Origin: Coriaria nepalensis
Taxonomy: Eukaryota > Streptophyta > Magnoliopsida > Cucurbitales > Coriariaceae
Length of the DNA stretch: 64,000 nucleotides
Assembly (NCBI GenBank): GCA_027186245.1
Contig: CP114500.1
Location: forward strand, 8,943,501 to 9,007,500
Reading direction: 5' to 3'
Shown here: piece after piece, positions 1 through 12,111 of the stretch
Layout: each line of letters starts with the position of its first letter
Position numbering within the stretch: position 1 is the stretch's first letter
Translations under genes and position numbers: made by a program
Notes under the pieces: generated by a model
What the model was told of the DNA's origin: nothing
Databases searched by the model: none
What the model saw: the letters and a program-made list of their open reading frames with translations, nothing else

Positions 1-3000
1 TTTGAAGAGCTTCAATGTAATGACCAGGGAGACGGAGTTAAGTACCAGAAGATAATGGAGAAAAAGAGAACTTTGAAGTTCCTATTAGGACTCAACAAAA
101 CCTGGATGAAGTTCGTGGCCGAGTTTTAGGCACTAAACCGTTACCCACTCCTCAAGAGACTTTTTCAGAAGTCAGGTGTGAGAAGAGTAGACAAAGGCTA
201 ATGTTGGGACTCCAAGTAAGAACTCAACAGCGGACATGTCTGCTCTTGTCATCCGGAACAGTTAGGTTGATGATAAGAAAAAAAAAATGCCTATATGTGA
301 TCACTGCCAGAAATTGGGACATACCAAAGACAAGTGTTGAAAGATCTATGGGAAGCCAACAAATTGGAAACCTAATTCCCACACCTACAATGACAAGGAA
401 AATAGGTGCAATGTAGCTGCTATTGAGGCACAGTCCCAACCAAGTGAAAACAGCTCATCCAATAGAAAACAATTAGACATGTTGTATAAACTTCTTAACA
501 AGCCAAATCCCAATATTTCGGGTTCGACTTCAAACATTGGAACCAGGTCCTATGCTCAAAAAGGTATTTTTTTTCTAGTGCACTACTTAAGAAGTGAAAA
601 CTTAGGTTCATGGATGGTAGACTCGGGGGCATCTGACCATATGATCGGTAACCTAAATTTGTTCCAGCATTATCAAGCATATTCGCATAACTATACTGTC
701 CGTATTGCTAATGGAATATTGTCAAAAGTGGATGGGTTCGGAACTATAGTACTTAGAAGGAACATTATCCTGAATCCTGTCCTTTTTGTTCCCAAGTTAA
801 ATTACAACTTACTGTCTATTAGCAGACTAACAAGAGATCTAAAGTGTATTGCAAAATTCTCACATAACTTTTGTATTTTTCAGGACTTAGACTTAGGGAA
901 GATGATTGGCAATGCTAGAATATGTGAGGGGCTCTACTTCTTAGCAGTGGAAGAACTTCAAGAGAGACAAGCTCAAACTGCAACCTTGGTTTTTATTTCC
1001 TCTAGTCAATTGAGTCAGTTTCCACTACCTAATATTAGGACTAATAATGATAGTGCAATCTTACTTTGGCACTATCGCCTAGGTCACCCCAGTTTTCCAA
1101 ATCTTGCAAAAACATTTCCTTCTCTATTTAATAATAATAAAAGTCCTAATTTTTTCTAATGTGAAATCTATCGGTTATCAAAACATGTTCGCGATTCATA
1201 TCCTCATATCCCATATAAATCATCTTGTCCCTTCTCTATAATACACAATGATGTGTGGGGACCCTCAAGGATAAAAAATGTTACTGGCAGTAAATGGTTT
1301 GTCACCTTTGTAGATGAACACACTAGGGTCACATGGCTATTTCTCATGAGAGAAAAAGCTGAAGTTGGGGAAATTTTCCATAAATTCAATACCATGGTTC
1401 AAACTCAATTCCAATCAAAAATCCAAATACTTTGGACTGATAATGTGAAAGCCCTCAATAATTTCTGTCCATTTATGGAATCATCCGTCAATCTTCATGT
1501 GTTGAAACCCCTCAACAAAATGGTATTGCTGAGAGGAAAAACCAACATCTTTTGGAAGTTGCCAAATCCATCATGTTCACTACCAATGTTCCCAAACACA
1601 TTTTTTGGGGGAAGCCACACTTACTGCCACCTATCTTATCAATCAAATGCCCTCCCACACTCTTCAATTCAAGACCCCTAGCCAACCGCTACTCAAAACA
1701 TTTCTAGATACCCACCTCATCTCCTCTCTTTCAGTAAAATTTTTCGGATGTACTGCCTTTGTTCACATCAATGCCCAACACCGAAGCAAGCTTGACCCCA
1801 AATCTCTCAGATGTGTCTTTCTTGGTTATTCACCTAATCAGAAGGGGTATAAGTGTTATTCTTCAATAACTCACAGATTCATAGAACCCCATGGATGTTA
1901 CATTATTTGAAGATCAACTCTATTATCCCAAAACTATCACTTAGAAGGAGAATCAATCACATGAATATCAATTTTGGAATCTTGAGTCTTCGGTAAACCT
2001 TGAACCGTCTGTCCAAAATCAAAGTCCAAAGTCCCAACATAATGAGTCTAATCCTAGTCCAGAAATTGTCTCCTCTAATCCCTTGATTGAACCTAATCCA
2101 CTGGTTGCAAATCATAAGGAGCTCCATGTCTACTCAAGAAGATCAAAAGCTCGAGAAAAAGTGGAGCCTAACTCACATTCTAAGCAAATCTGAGAATATG
2201 AACCGGAACCCGAGACTTGTCATACTTTTCAAGGTAATTCTACTAGTGAAGCTATTGTTGTTGAAGTTGGTGATGTTGTTGAGAATGAGGATCTTAACAG
2301 GCCAATTTCCTTGAGGAAAAGAGTAAGATCATGCATTTTTCATCCCATTCCAAACTTTGTTTCCTATGATAGGTGATCTCCCAAATTTCGTGCTTTCATC
2401 ACAACTCTTATAGATATATAGATCCCTAACAACATCTATGATGCCCTTGAACAACCAAAGTGGAAGGCTGCAATGATGGAAGAAATCAAGGCACTCGAAA
2501 AGAATGAAACTTGGGAAGTAACAACTCTTCCCAAAGGAAAAAGTCTGGTTGGTTGCAGGTGATATTCTCGGTTAAACAAAAGGCAGACGATAGCGTGGAT
2601 AGATACAAGGTGAGGTTAGTTGCTAATAGCTTTACTCAATCCTATGGTGTGGACTTTCAGGAAACCTTTGCACTTGTGGCTAAGCTTAGCACCATTAGGG
2701 TCGTCCTATCTTTAACAACTAATCTTGATTGGCCTCTCTATCAACTAGACATCAAGAACACCTTTCTAAATGGCAATCTAGAAGAGGAAGTTTATATGGA
2801 GATTCCTCTTGGATTTGAAACCCAGACTAACTCCAGTAAAGTCTGCAGGTTGAAGAAGTCGTTGTATAGCCTTAAGCAGTCACCTAAGGCATGGTTTGAA
2901 AGGTTTACTAAGGCTGTGAAAATTCTTGGATTAATCCAATGTCAATCAGATCATAGGATGTTTGTCAAGCATTCTGCCAAACGGAAGAAAGCCATCTTGA

Positions 3001-3927
3001 TAGTATATGTTGATGATATCATTCTTACAGGTGATGATGAGGCTACTCTTGTTGCATTAAAGGGGTATCTATCACGAGAATTTGAGACCAAAGACTTAGG
3101 CAGTCTAAGTACTTTCTTAGAATGGAGGTAGCCAGGTGAAGGAAAGGTATCTCAGTCACTCAGCACAAATATATCTTAAACCTACTTAAGGAAACTAGTA
3201 TGTTAGGCTGTAAACCTTCAGACACCCCTATGGATTCCACTATTAAGATTGGAAGAAAAGATGGAGGTGTTCTATTGGACAAGGGAAGATATCAAAGATA
3301 GAAGACTAGATATTGGCTACTCAGTGAGTGTTATAAGCCAATTCATGAACAATCCAATGGAGGAGTATCTTGAGATGGTATACCGTGTATTGAGATATCT
3401 AAAAATGACACTGCAAACAAACTTTTCTTCAAGAAGTCATTCAAAAGGGACATAAAAGTCTACTCAGATGCAGATTGGGGTTTCATCAAAGATAGAAGAT
3501 CAACCTCTATATATTTTTCCTATGTATGGGGTAACTTGGCCACGTGGCAAAGTAAGAAATAGTAAGTAGTAGCTCATAGTAGCGTAGAGGCTGAGTTCAG
3601 AGCCATGGCTCATGGAATTTGTGAGGATATATGGCTAAAACGAGTCTTAACAGAACTTAGAGTTAAACATGACAAGGCTATGAAGATGTTATGTGACAAC
3701 CATGCCACCATTAGTATTCTTAAGAATCCTATCCACATCATAGGACCAAGCATGTGGAAATCGATCATCACTTTATTAAGGAGAAGCTTGAAGAAGGTCT
3801 AATCAATCTAGACTATATTCCAACCTCACTTCAAACGGCTAATATCCTAACTAAGGCATTACCAAGAAGCCAGTTTGAAGAGTTGAAATCCAAGCTGGGT
3901 TTGATCAACATCTACAACCTAGCCTGA
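1..3927 (+). pseudogene. gag-pol remnant of copia element A
   Basis: The gag C-terminal part is at 1-200. A CCHC knuckle (CDHCQKLGHTKDKC) lies near 292-335 and is followed at once by a TGA. The 479-1159 frame holds a protease-like motif (WMVDSGASDHM) and a pre-integrase motif (WHYRLGHPSF). Integrase pieces occupy 1253-1910 in two frames. Reverse transcriptase covers about 2440-3131 with the YVDD motif (VYVDDIILTG) near 3006-3035. RNase H pieces follow at 3249-3802, including CDNHATI near 3691. Several frameshifts and stops separate the pieces, for example the stop at 3129-3131 and a shift at about 1670. It is a dead copy and no single product is expected. Confidence 0.85.
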
Positions 3928-3933
3928 GGGGAG

Positions 3934-4137
3934 TGTAGAATTATAATATATTTCATGTTATCATTATTAGTTGTCACTACCTATAGTTTAGGAAAATATA
4001 GTGTATTATAATTGTTTCCTTTTATTAGATAGAGAGATTTTAGGGATCCCTAGCTGTAAATTAGGAGGCTCTATTCCTATGTAAACTATTGCAATTTACC
4101 CTACTGAATATAGTGAAAATACCAGTTTTTCTTTCAC
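3934..4137 (+). repeat. 3' LTR of copia element A (right end approximate)
   Basis: It starts with TG directly after the purine tract that follows the RNase H remnant, the expected position of a 3' LTR. It is AT-rich and non-coding. Its partner lies outside the window, so the length (about 204 bp) and the terminal CA are inferred. Confidence 0.6.
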
Positions 4138-4597
4138 ATTTTCTTCATTATTCTTTCCGAATTATTAATACTAACCGATGAATAAGCATATCTATCATGT
4201 CAACAAGATGTTTCACAATCCCAAGCCCCAGCGGCCAAAGAATTGAATTCAAACCCATATATCTTCAATGAAAATTAGTGATGAATATCAAATGGCAAAA
4301 ATGTAAAAAGGTATATTTTCAAAGAGAAATGGAAATTCCAAATATATAAGGTGGACAGATTTCCATTCAATTAAACTAAAAAACTACCATGCTCTCCAAA
4401 GATTAGACATCCAATCCATTTGATAAAACCAATCAACCATTCCTTTGATTGTCCTCAATTGCTTCATTTTCAACTAAGAGGTAAGGATGTTGAGCTACTT
4501 TTGCTCATGCACATAAATAAACCACACCAAAATGAAGGAGAGAAGGGGTTATCAAATAAAATCATGTATAGCAAGGACATTCAACACAACAATGTAC
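4138..4597. other. Non-coding stretch between element A and mTERF exon 4
   Basis: Both strands carry frequent stops and I see no exon with splice signals. It is most simply the start of the intron that follows mTERF exon 4 (donor GT at 4597-4596 on the - strand), into which element A inserted. Confidence 0.5.
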
Positions 4598-6299
4598 CTT
4601 TTTGAATTCAAGGAAAGAGAGAATATCTTTATAGTTGTCATGGATACTTTTCGACAGAACCCACGGGTAATTGAGTAACAATTTGCCAAAGTCTGTATCC
4701 ACTACACCAATCTACAATGAAATAGATTAAATAATGAAGTTAGATAGCTTCATAAGCTTTATCTATATAAAATTATCTAGAATGCAAAGATATGAGGGGA
4801 GAATGTAGGATCTAGACATTTTCAAAAGGTTTTGAATACATTAAAAAAAAATGCGCCTTCAGATATTGTAGAGATTTGATACATAAAAAATTACAGTACC
4901 TCCTTCAAAGATAGCACTCTTGCCTTGACAGTCTCAATATTACAGAAGATAATTGGGGTAAATAGCAGAAATATGTTTGGCATGCATCCTCTAGGGACAC
5001 CAACATTTTCGAGAAATTCCACCACAGGTTTCACATGAGATTCTATGGACAGCGAAAGAAGGCGTGGGAATGATTCAATTAGATACTGAAAAGAAGCCTT
5101 GTCTGAACCCAGCGCATCCAAACCTCCACGTCGTGCTTCAATCTACATCATCAAATTAAAATCCACATACAAAATAGAGGAGAAATTACTCTACTTGGTT
5201 AGCATCATATTTAAACATATATTGGAAATTTTAGAAGGATATAGATACCTTTTCAAAGAAGGATAATGTCAGTTGGACATCTTCTTCTATTGGGACAGAC
5301 AAATGCAACATCATCCGCCGAGCAATTTTCCCAACGAGCTTTCCATTACTACTGCCAGAAAAGAATAGGCCCTTCATATATTTAACCTGCAAAGTAAATG
5401 CCAAATAAGAAAGCATTCCGGGAAAAGCAAGGATATTTGATTAGAAAGTTGACTACGTTGTGATTCCTGCAATTCCATATAATATCACAGGTCAAAGCGT
5501 GAACATATTGAGAATGAACAAGAAGGACTCCGAGTAAAGAAGAGACATTTTTATATCAACCACTTTAGCACCTAAGCCAGAGCTCAGAGACTTTATACAG
5601 TTGACTTGAGGCTAACGCTTGAAAATTAATCAAATCTAACGATTATGCAACTATTTTTGCAGTGAAAAGTACAAAAGTAATATGATCAGTTGTACTCCAA
5701 ATTAAACCATGTTATGTAGTACTTGAAAGCAGCACCTTATAAATGAGAGTCGGAAGCATCTCGGATGAGAGATAGCGAGCAACATTCAAAGCTGAAGGAA
5801 GAGACAGCCCCACGCTCTCCAAGAAAGCAACCTTGCCATTGTCACCTTTCTCTCTGGCCATTAAAACGACCTTCTCTTTCAAACCAAAATCATCTCCCGA
5901 CAACACTTTCCCGTCGCCATTCGACTGAACCCACGAGGACATCTCGTCCAATTCTCGAGCTCCATCAAGCAGCATGTTCACATATCGCGGGCAATCGGAT
6001 GCAATGGAAACCGATTCCTCCTCTGACGCCCCGCAATGCTGGAGAAATTCAGAAACAGCGTGGCGGGCTTCCTCGTCTGCTTGATTGTTGGAGGAAGCGA
6101 AAGCTCTGCAGGAAGTAGAAGGGGGGAGGTGAAATTGCGAATAAGGAAAATGGAGAGGGGGAGGGAAGTTGTGGGGGATGGCAAGATGGAGTCTGGGATG
6201 GAACGGAAGAGGTGGATGGTACAAGATTAAGCGACTGCGAGTGATGGCGGTTAAGGGTCTGGCGATAGGAATGGAGAAGAAGTGGGAGGAGGAGGACAT
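4598..6299 (-). CDS. mTERF: mTERF-family organellar protein, 5' four exons only
   Basis: Exons on the - strand: 6299-5736, 5386-5249, 5142-4900 and 4711-4598, all with GT-AG borders and in phase, giving 353 codons and no stop. The N-terminus (MSSSSHFFSIPIARP) is Ser/Pro/basic-rich and looks like a plastid or mitochondrial transit peptide. Later exons carry the helical, Leu/Pro-spaced pattern of mTERF repeats, such as the stretches ESFPRLLSLSIESHVKPVVE and LLNYPWVLSK. Family members bind organellar nucleic acids and act in organelle transcription, splicing or translation. The 3' exons are absent from the window and should lie left of element A, which is inserted antisense. The start was chosen as the only ATG in frame with the body of exon 1. 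The organelle and the exact paralogue cannot be told from this sequence. Confidence 0.8.
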
Positions 6300-6667
6300 A
6301 GGTGAGAGAGAGCATTCAATCTAGTTCCACGATTTTGATTTTTCAATTAAAACCCTCAGCCTCCTCCCTCCTAAAACCCTGCTCTTGCTGAACCGACATG
6401 TCGGTTTGAACAGGGTCGAAGCTCCAAACACCAGAGATAGTGCATTATCACTTTCAGTTGCTACCTCATGTGTAAGTTAATTCACTTTCACGGCACAGAA
6501 AAAATTGAGCTTGTCATTTGGACAAACAACTAAATAATAATGGATACAAAAAAGCTAACAAGGGAAAACAAAATAAAATTTATAAACATTGATCAAGATA
6601 GTAGCAGGCTTAAGGTTGCCTTCTCTTTACGACTGTCTGTCGTATATCTATTTACATATGTGCTGGA
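6300..6667 (-). promoter_or_regulatory. Upstream region of the mTERF gene
   Basis: This is the short non-coding stretch between the mTERF start and element B. Two AAACCCT motifs (near 6350 and 6374) resemble telo-boxes, which are common in promoters of plant housekeeping genes. No TATA box is obvious. Element B begins about 370 bp upstream of the mTERF start codon and may therefore limit or replace distal promoter sequence. Confidence 0.4.
6663..6667. repeat. Target-site duplication CTGGA, left copy (element B)
   Basis: CTGGA at 6663-6667 is repeated exactly at 11680-11684, on the other side of element B. A 5-bp duplication is the normal size for copia integrase. Confidence 0.9.
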
Positions 6668-6871
6668 TAAATAAATTTGTATCTTTGATATTTTGTATAT
6701 TTCATCTTGACAGAATGTTTACAATATATACAGAAGGAGAAGTTAATTGCTTTTTGATTCTAGCTAACTACTAGAAGGAAAAAAGAATATATGATATACA
6801 TAATCCGTTATAATAATGTAAAGACAGCTAGCTATAACTAATTAGAATAGGATTCATTAGATGTCTCGATA
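6668..6871 (-). repeat. 3' LTR of element B
   Basis: It is 204 bp and aligns end to end without gaps to 11476-11679 (13 mismatches). It adjoins the polypurine tract at 6872-6883. Confidence 0.95.
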
Positions 6872-9800
6872 CTCCCCCTAAAGTTAGAGTGTATGTTGAT
6901 GACACCTAACTTGTTTAATAATCCAAGGAATTGCTGCAAAGGCTTAGTGAACATATCTACAAGTTGCTCTGATGTTCTAATGTGTGCAGTTTTAATAAGC
7001 CCTCTTTGTAATTTCTCACGAATAACATGGCAATCAATCTCAATATGTTTTGTTCGTTTATGAAAAACTGGATTTGAAGCTATGTAGAGAGCAGCCTGAT
7101 TATCACATAAAAGGAATGCTGGTTGCGTACCTTTCACATTTAAATCCTTCAAGATGTTCTGCAACCAAGTAATCTCACAACAAGTAGAAGCCATAGATCT
7201 GTATTCAGCTTCTGCACTAGATCTTGAGACAGTTTCTTGTTTCTTTGTTTTCCAAGAAATAGGTGCATTACCAAGGAATATACAGTAACTAGTGACTGAA
7301 CTTCTTGTGTTTTTGCATCTCGCCCAATCTGCATCGCAGTAGGCATTCAATTGTAATCTTCCAGTGGAAGGCAGCAGCAAGCCTTGACCTAGTGTATGTT
7401 TTAAGTACCGAAGCACCTTATGTGTAGCTTCGAGATGTGGTTCGCTTGGCTCCTCCATGAACTGGCTAAGAATGTGGACAATGTACACAATGTCTAGTCT
7501 TGTGATAGTGAGGTAGATTAATCTCCCTACAAATCTTTTGTATTGTGGGGGATCAGATAACATCTTTCCTTCTCCTTGTGTCAAGGCAGTGTTGTACTCC
7601 ACAGGAAAGGTGGTGGGTTTTACACCAAGGAATCCCAAATCTTCAAGTATTTCCAACGCATATTTCCATTGGCTTAGAATAATTCCTTGCTTAGAACGTG
7701 CAACCTCTATGCCAAGAAAGTATTTCAACACTCCCATGTCTCGGAGTTTGAACCTGTCAGATAAATATTTCTTCACCATAAAATGACTACCTGCTAGGAT
7801 GATGTCGTCAACATATACCAATAATACTGTGAAGTGACCATTGTAATTTCTGACAAATAAAGAATAATCTGACTATGATTGTTGAAAACCAGCCACCTTG
7901 AGAGCATCAAACAACTTTATAAACCATTGTCTAGAGGTTTATTTGAGTCCATACAACAATTTGTGTAGCTTGCAGACTCTTGTCTCCCCCTTTCCTCCAA
8001 AACCAGGAGGAAGTTTCATGTAAACATCTTCCTATAAGTCTCCATGCAAGAAGGCATTGTTGATGTCAAGTTGGTGAAGATGTCAACCTTTTACAGATGA
8101 TAAACTGAGAAGGATGCGAATTGTGGTAAGCTTGGCAACAAGTGCAAAAGTTTCACGGTAGTCAATTCCTACAACCTGACTGTAGCCTTTAGCAACAAGG
8201 CGAGCTTTGTATCGCTCAATACTACCATCGGGGTTATACTTTATTTTATAAACCCATTTGCATCCAATAGGACGCTTGTTTGCTGGTAATGGTATAAGGC
8301 TCCAAGTACGATTGTCTTGTAGTGCACGGATTTCAGCTTTCATAGCGTCGCGCCATTTTGGATCAAGTACTACCTGTGAATAAGATGTAGGCTCTCTATG
8401 CAAGGTTAGAGGAGTAGTGAAAGCTCTATGTGTAGGAGAAAGTCTATCATAAGACAATACATGCGATAGAGAGTGAGCAATACCTGAGACCTCGGTCGGT
8501 GATGATGATGAGACAGTATGTGAGGGGAGAGCCACCTCGATGTGGAAGTCATGCAGTAGGCTCGACGTGCGTATGGGTTTGGTGGAACGACGAAGACTTT
8601 GTGGAAGAGGAATAGTAGACTCGAGAGGATGTGGTGAAGGAGAGATAGGGGACTCGAAAGGATTTTGTGAAGTAGGGGATGTAATTTCAAAAGATTGCGC
8701 AGCGGAATGTTGTGGGTGAGGAGCAGAAGAAGAAGTTTTTGAATGAGATGGATTTTCGGCACGAGGACTTTGACTAAAGGTGGGTGACATGGCGGCAGAG
8801 TTATGTTGGGCAAGTGAGTCATTCGTAGCAGAAACTTGTGCATGGGAATTTTTCACTGATTTTGTAGTACAAGAATCACGCACAGACGTTCCAAAATCAA
8901 TGGAAGGATTTGGATGAGATTCGAAAGATTGAGGATGTTTCAAGGTAATGGAGAGATAAGGAAAATATGTTTCAAAAAAGATAATGTCCCGAGAGATATA
9001 TGCTTTCTTGCCTTTCAAGTCATAAACTCGATAACCCTTTTTACCATTCAGATATCCTAAAAAAATGCACTCGATTGACCGAGGATCGAATTTGCTAGGC
9101 TTGTATGGATGTGTGGAAATAAAACACCTACACCCAAAAACTCGAAGATGATCATAAGTTGGTGTTTTGGAGAAAAGTCTTTCGAAAGGTGTTTTACCAT
9201 TTAAAAGTGGTGTTGGTGTTCTATTGATGAGGTAACTGGCTGTCAAAATGGCTTCCCCCAAAAATGTTTTGGAAGGTTGGCTTGAAAAAGGAGTGAACGA
9301 GCCATATTTAAAAGATGTTGGTGTTTTCTTTCAGTGATACCATTTTGTTGGGGATTGTTTACACATGTAGTTTGGTGCTCAACCCTCTCTGACGAATAAA
9401 ACTCATGCATAGCAAATTTAGGACCATTATCACTCCTAATTATCTTGACACGTTTATCAAATTTATTTTCGTTCAAGTGAATAAAGCTAACAAGGAGTGA
9501 ACGAGTTTCAGATTTGTGTTTCATGAGATAAACCCATGTGCCCCGAGAATAATCATCAACAATTATTAAGAAATATTGTGCATTAGTAAGTGAAGGAACA
9601 TGGTAACCACCCTAAATATCGACATGAATTAATTCAAAACAATCTTTGCTGAAAGTAGTACTTAAAGGAAATGGCTGTCGAGTTTGTTTAGCCAATGGAC
9701 AAATCAAACAATTGTTTGGTGCACAATCATTTTTGGAAAAAGGAAATAATAAAAAGACTCGGTTTGATTGGTGACCTAGGCGTTCATGCCAGAGATTTGA

Positions 9801-11458
9801 TGTCTGAGCTCGAGCCATACTGCAGGTTGCTTCCTAATAGGTGTCAAGGCAGTATAGTCCCTCCTTCTCAGTTCCTGTCCCAATCATCCTCCCCGATCGT
9901 AGGTCCTGCATAAAGCAAACTTGCTTCAAAAATACTGTGACATAAAACGAATCACGAGCCAGTTTGCTAACAGATATCAAGTTCATGTAGAATGAAGGGA
10001 CGCATAACACATTCTCAAGTCTAATCTGTGATGTAAATTGCACAGTCCCAATATGCGTAACTCCTATAGAAGAGCTAGATGGTAATCTCACGGCATGATG
10101 TATGAAAGGTCTCAAGGAAGTGAGTAATTGTATATTACAAACAATATGATCAGTTGCACCATTGTCTATAATCCATGCATTGGCTAAGGAATCATCCTTA
10201 CCAGAAAGCTCTTCATAGTTGGGCATTTTACCGACTTGATTCACTGATGCAATGTGTCCACTATTCAGTAGATCTCTTAGGCGAGCACATTCTTCTTGAG
10301 AAAAAGGGAAGGAGGTTGATCCTCCTTGGATGTCACAAAATGCCAAGAGATTATTTGCTCGACTTGTCCTTTCTCCTGCTTGGAGTGCCTTTTGCTTTCT
10401 ACACTCATCATAAGTGTGTCCTTTATAATTGCAAAAAGAACAATACAGATGTGCCTTACAGTTCTTAGTTTTATGATTGTTGCGGCTACACTTTTCACAA
10501 ATGCGACCATCTCCTTTGTTGCTGCCTTCACCGCGCGCTGACTTGCGCGAGTATGCCACAATGGGCTCAGTGGTACGCCCTTGCGTGCTGTCGAGATCTC
10601 TATTGCGCAGGCAAGGGGCATAGGGACTGCACCCTTGCGCGTTGCTTGGTCAAGCCGCTGCGCACAGAATGCTGCTGCCTCTGAAGGCTCTGTGACCAAC
10701 TTGTTTGCAGCAACTGCTGCTTGCCTTTCATGGCGTAGCACCATGACCTTATTCAGTGTTAGCAAAGGGTCCATCCCTATAATGTTGCTTCGAACTGTTG
10801 CAAACTCATATGTTAATCCCATGAGAAACTTCATGATTTTTTGTGTTTCAATATAAGACTTGAAGTTATTCTCCTGCTTCACAGACACAAGAAGGAAAAT
10901 TGCGAAGAGCCTCCTTCTCATCCCAAAGGCTTTTCAGTTGCGTGAAGAAAGAAGTGACAGTGGAGGAACCCTATGCACAATCATGGATGGCATTTTCAAT
11001 ATGGAAAAGTTGGACAGTGTTGGTTTGTCCAAACCTCTCGACAACTCGAGCCAAACCGTTCTTGCATCCTTGTAGTGAGCAAAACTCTTTGAGATCTCTT
11101 TGGACATTAATGCTAGCAGCCAAGTCTTGATTAGAATATTGCAGCGATTCCATTGCAATTGTTCGTCCAGATTTTTGACAGTTTTAGTGAGGGTTCCGTC
11201 GACAAACCTGATCTTGTTTTTGATTTGAAGCGCCATGTTCATGCTTTGAATCCAAGCGTTGAAGTTGTCCTCCATCAACGGTTGTGCAACAAGAATTGCT
11301 CTTGGTTGATCCGAGTGATGGATGCATAGAGGGTAATTGGAATTTTCCCATGCCGGACCGTTATGTGATGAAAAGGAATCCTTTTGGGTTTTTGGTTCTT
11401 CTTCTGTCATCGTGTGACAAGGTTTTGAGGTTTGTGTTTGTAGGGTTTTCAAGGGCAA
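6838..11458 (-). pseudogene. gag-pol remnant of copia element B
   Basis: gag begins near 11458. A stop at 10934-10936 and a frameshift near 10600 break it before a double zinc knuckle (CEKCSRNNHKTKNC at 10458-10499, CSFCNYKGHTYDEC at 10401-10442). The protease active site reads DNGA (D codon 10164-10166) where copia proteins have DSGA. The pre-integrase motif (WHERLGHQSN) is in 9612-9818. Integrase is in 9243-9524 (RSDNG, PQQNGITERK) and continues in another frame from 9261. Reverse transcriptase starts in 8083-9261, and the YVDD box (VYVDDIILAG) and RNase H (SSAEAEYRSMA) are in 6838-7821. Stops lie near 9834, 9612, 8083 and 7830. Confidence 0.92.
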
Positions 11459-11475
11459 CTACTGTTCTGATACCA

Positions 11476-11679
11476 TAAACAAATTTGTATCTTTGATATT
11501 CTGTATATTTCATCTTGACAGGATGTTTACAATATATACAGAAGGAGAAGTTAATTGCTCATTGATTCTAGCTAACTACTAGAAGAAAAAAAGAATATAT
11601 GATATACATAATCTGTTACAATAATATAAAGACAGCTAACTATAACTAATTAGGATAGGATTCTTTAGATGTCTCAATA
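11476..11679 (-). repeat. 5' LTR of element B
   Basis: It is 204 bp and the partner of 6668-6871. The primer-binding site starts at the very next base (11475, reading the - strand), which fixes the LTR border and shows that the terminal TA is real. Confidence 0.95.
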
Positions 11680-12111
11680 CTGGACAAAATAAAAAACATT
11701 GTCTTGTCATCTCCCCGGTCTGGTCTGGTCTGGTCTGGTCAGTGGACGCATGGGATTAACTTAACAAGTTATGGTGTATATTGGTTGATTATGACTAAAA
11801 TCACTCTACACTACAGGACCATCGGCTGCCTCTGCATGTCATGTCAACACCAAGTTAATAGATAGCGGATATATAGTAATAACAGGGTAATTCATGTACC
11901 ACAAACAGAGAAAGCTCCCTCGCTACCCACCATCAACAAGCACATGTTTCCTTTCCTGTCTACAACGAGGGGCTAGATTGGCCCTTTGAACTCGTTGCTG
12001 AATTCATAATCTGTGGATCACTCACCACTTCCTGAAACATCAGAGACAATCCCATTACTTTTCTGATTTATATTGATTGCATTGCCGTGAATTCACGTGT
12101 TCCCTCCCAAA
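11680..12111. other. Region between element B and the kinase stop codon
   Basis: It starts with the right CTGGA duplication (11680-11684) and holds a pentanucleotide array, GGTCT repeated 4.8 times (11717-11740). The rest has no gene; the part next to 12111 is probably the 3' UTR of the kinase gene. Confidence 0.6.

Larger units (their letters stand above)
1..4137 (+). mobile_element. Ty1/copia LTR retrotransposon A, 5'-truncated by the window edge, degenerate
   Basis: The order gag, CCHC knuckle, protease, integrase, reverse transcriptase, RNase H, polypurine tract, LTR on the + strand is the Ty1/copia order. The window opens inside gag, so the 5' LTR and primer-binding site are not visible. 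Stops and frameshifts break every domain, so the copy cannot be autonomous. A purine-rich tract at 3921-3933 precedes an LTR-like sequence that starts TGTAGAATT at 3934. The right end is uncertain (CA at 4136-4137 or a few bases later) because there is no second LTR to compare. The copy lies downstream of mTERF exon 4 and antisense to that gene, so it is probably an intron insertion. Confidence 0.88.
6668..11679 (-). mobile_element. Ty1/copia LTR retrotransposon B, full length, inactive, TA...TA termini
   Basis: It is 5012 bp on the - strand, with two 204-bp LTRs (6668-6871 and 11476-11679), a flanking CTGGA duplication, a primer-binding site at 11462-11475 (TGGTATCAGAAC, complementary to initiator tRNA-Met) directly against the 5' LTR, and a polypurine tract at 6872-6883 (CTTTAGGGGGAG on the - strand). 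The LTRs differ at 13 of 204 positions with no indels. On the - strand each LTR begins TA and ends TA rather than TG...CA. It lies between the mTERF and kinase genes. The coding region is broken by stops and frameshifts. Confidence 0.96.

Noticed and set aside
8406..8843. Leu/His-rich 145-aa frame on the - strand
   Set aside because: It overlaps, in another frame, the Ser/Pro-rich integrase-RT linker of element B and has no independent features.
11717..11740. GGTCT array as a possible regulatory or CRISPR-like repeat
   Set aside because: It is a simple pentanucleotide microsatellite without spacers.
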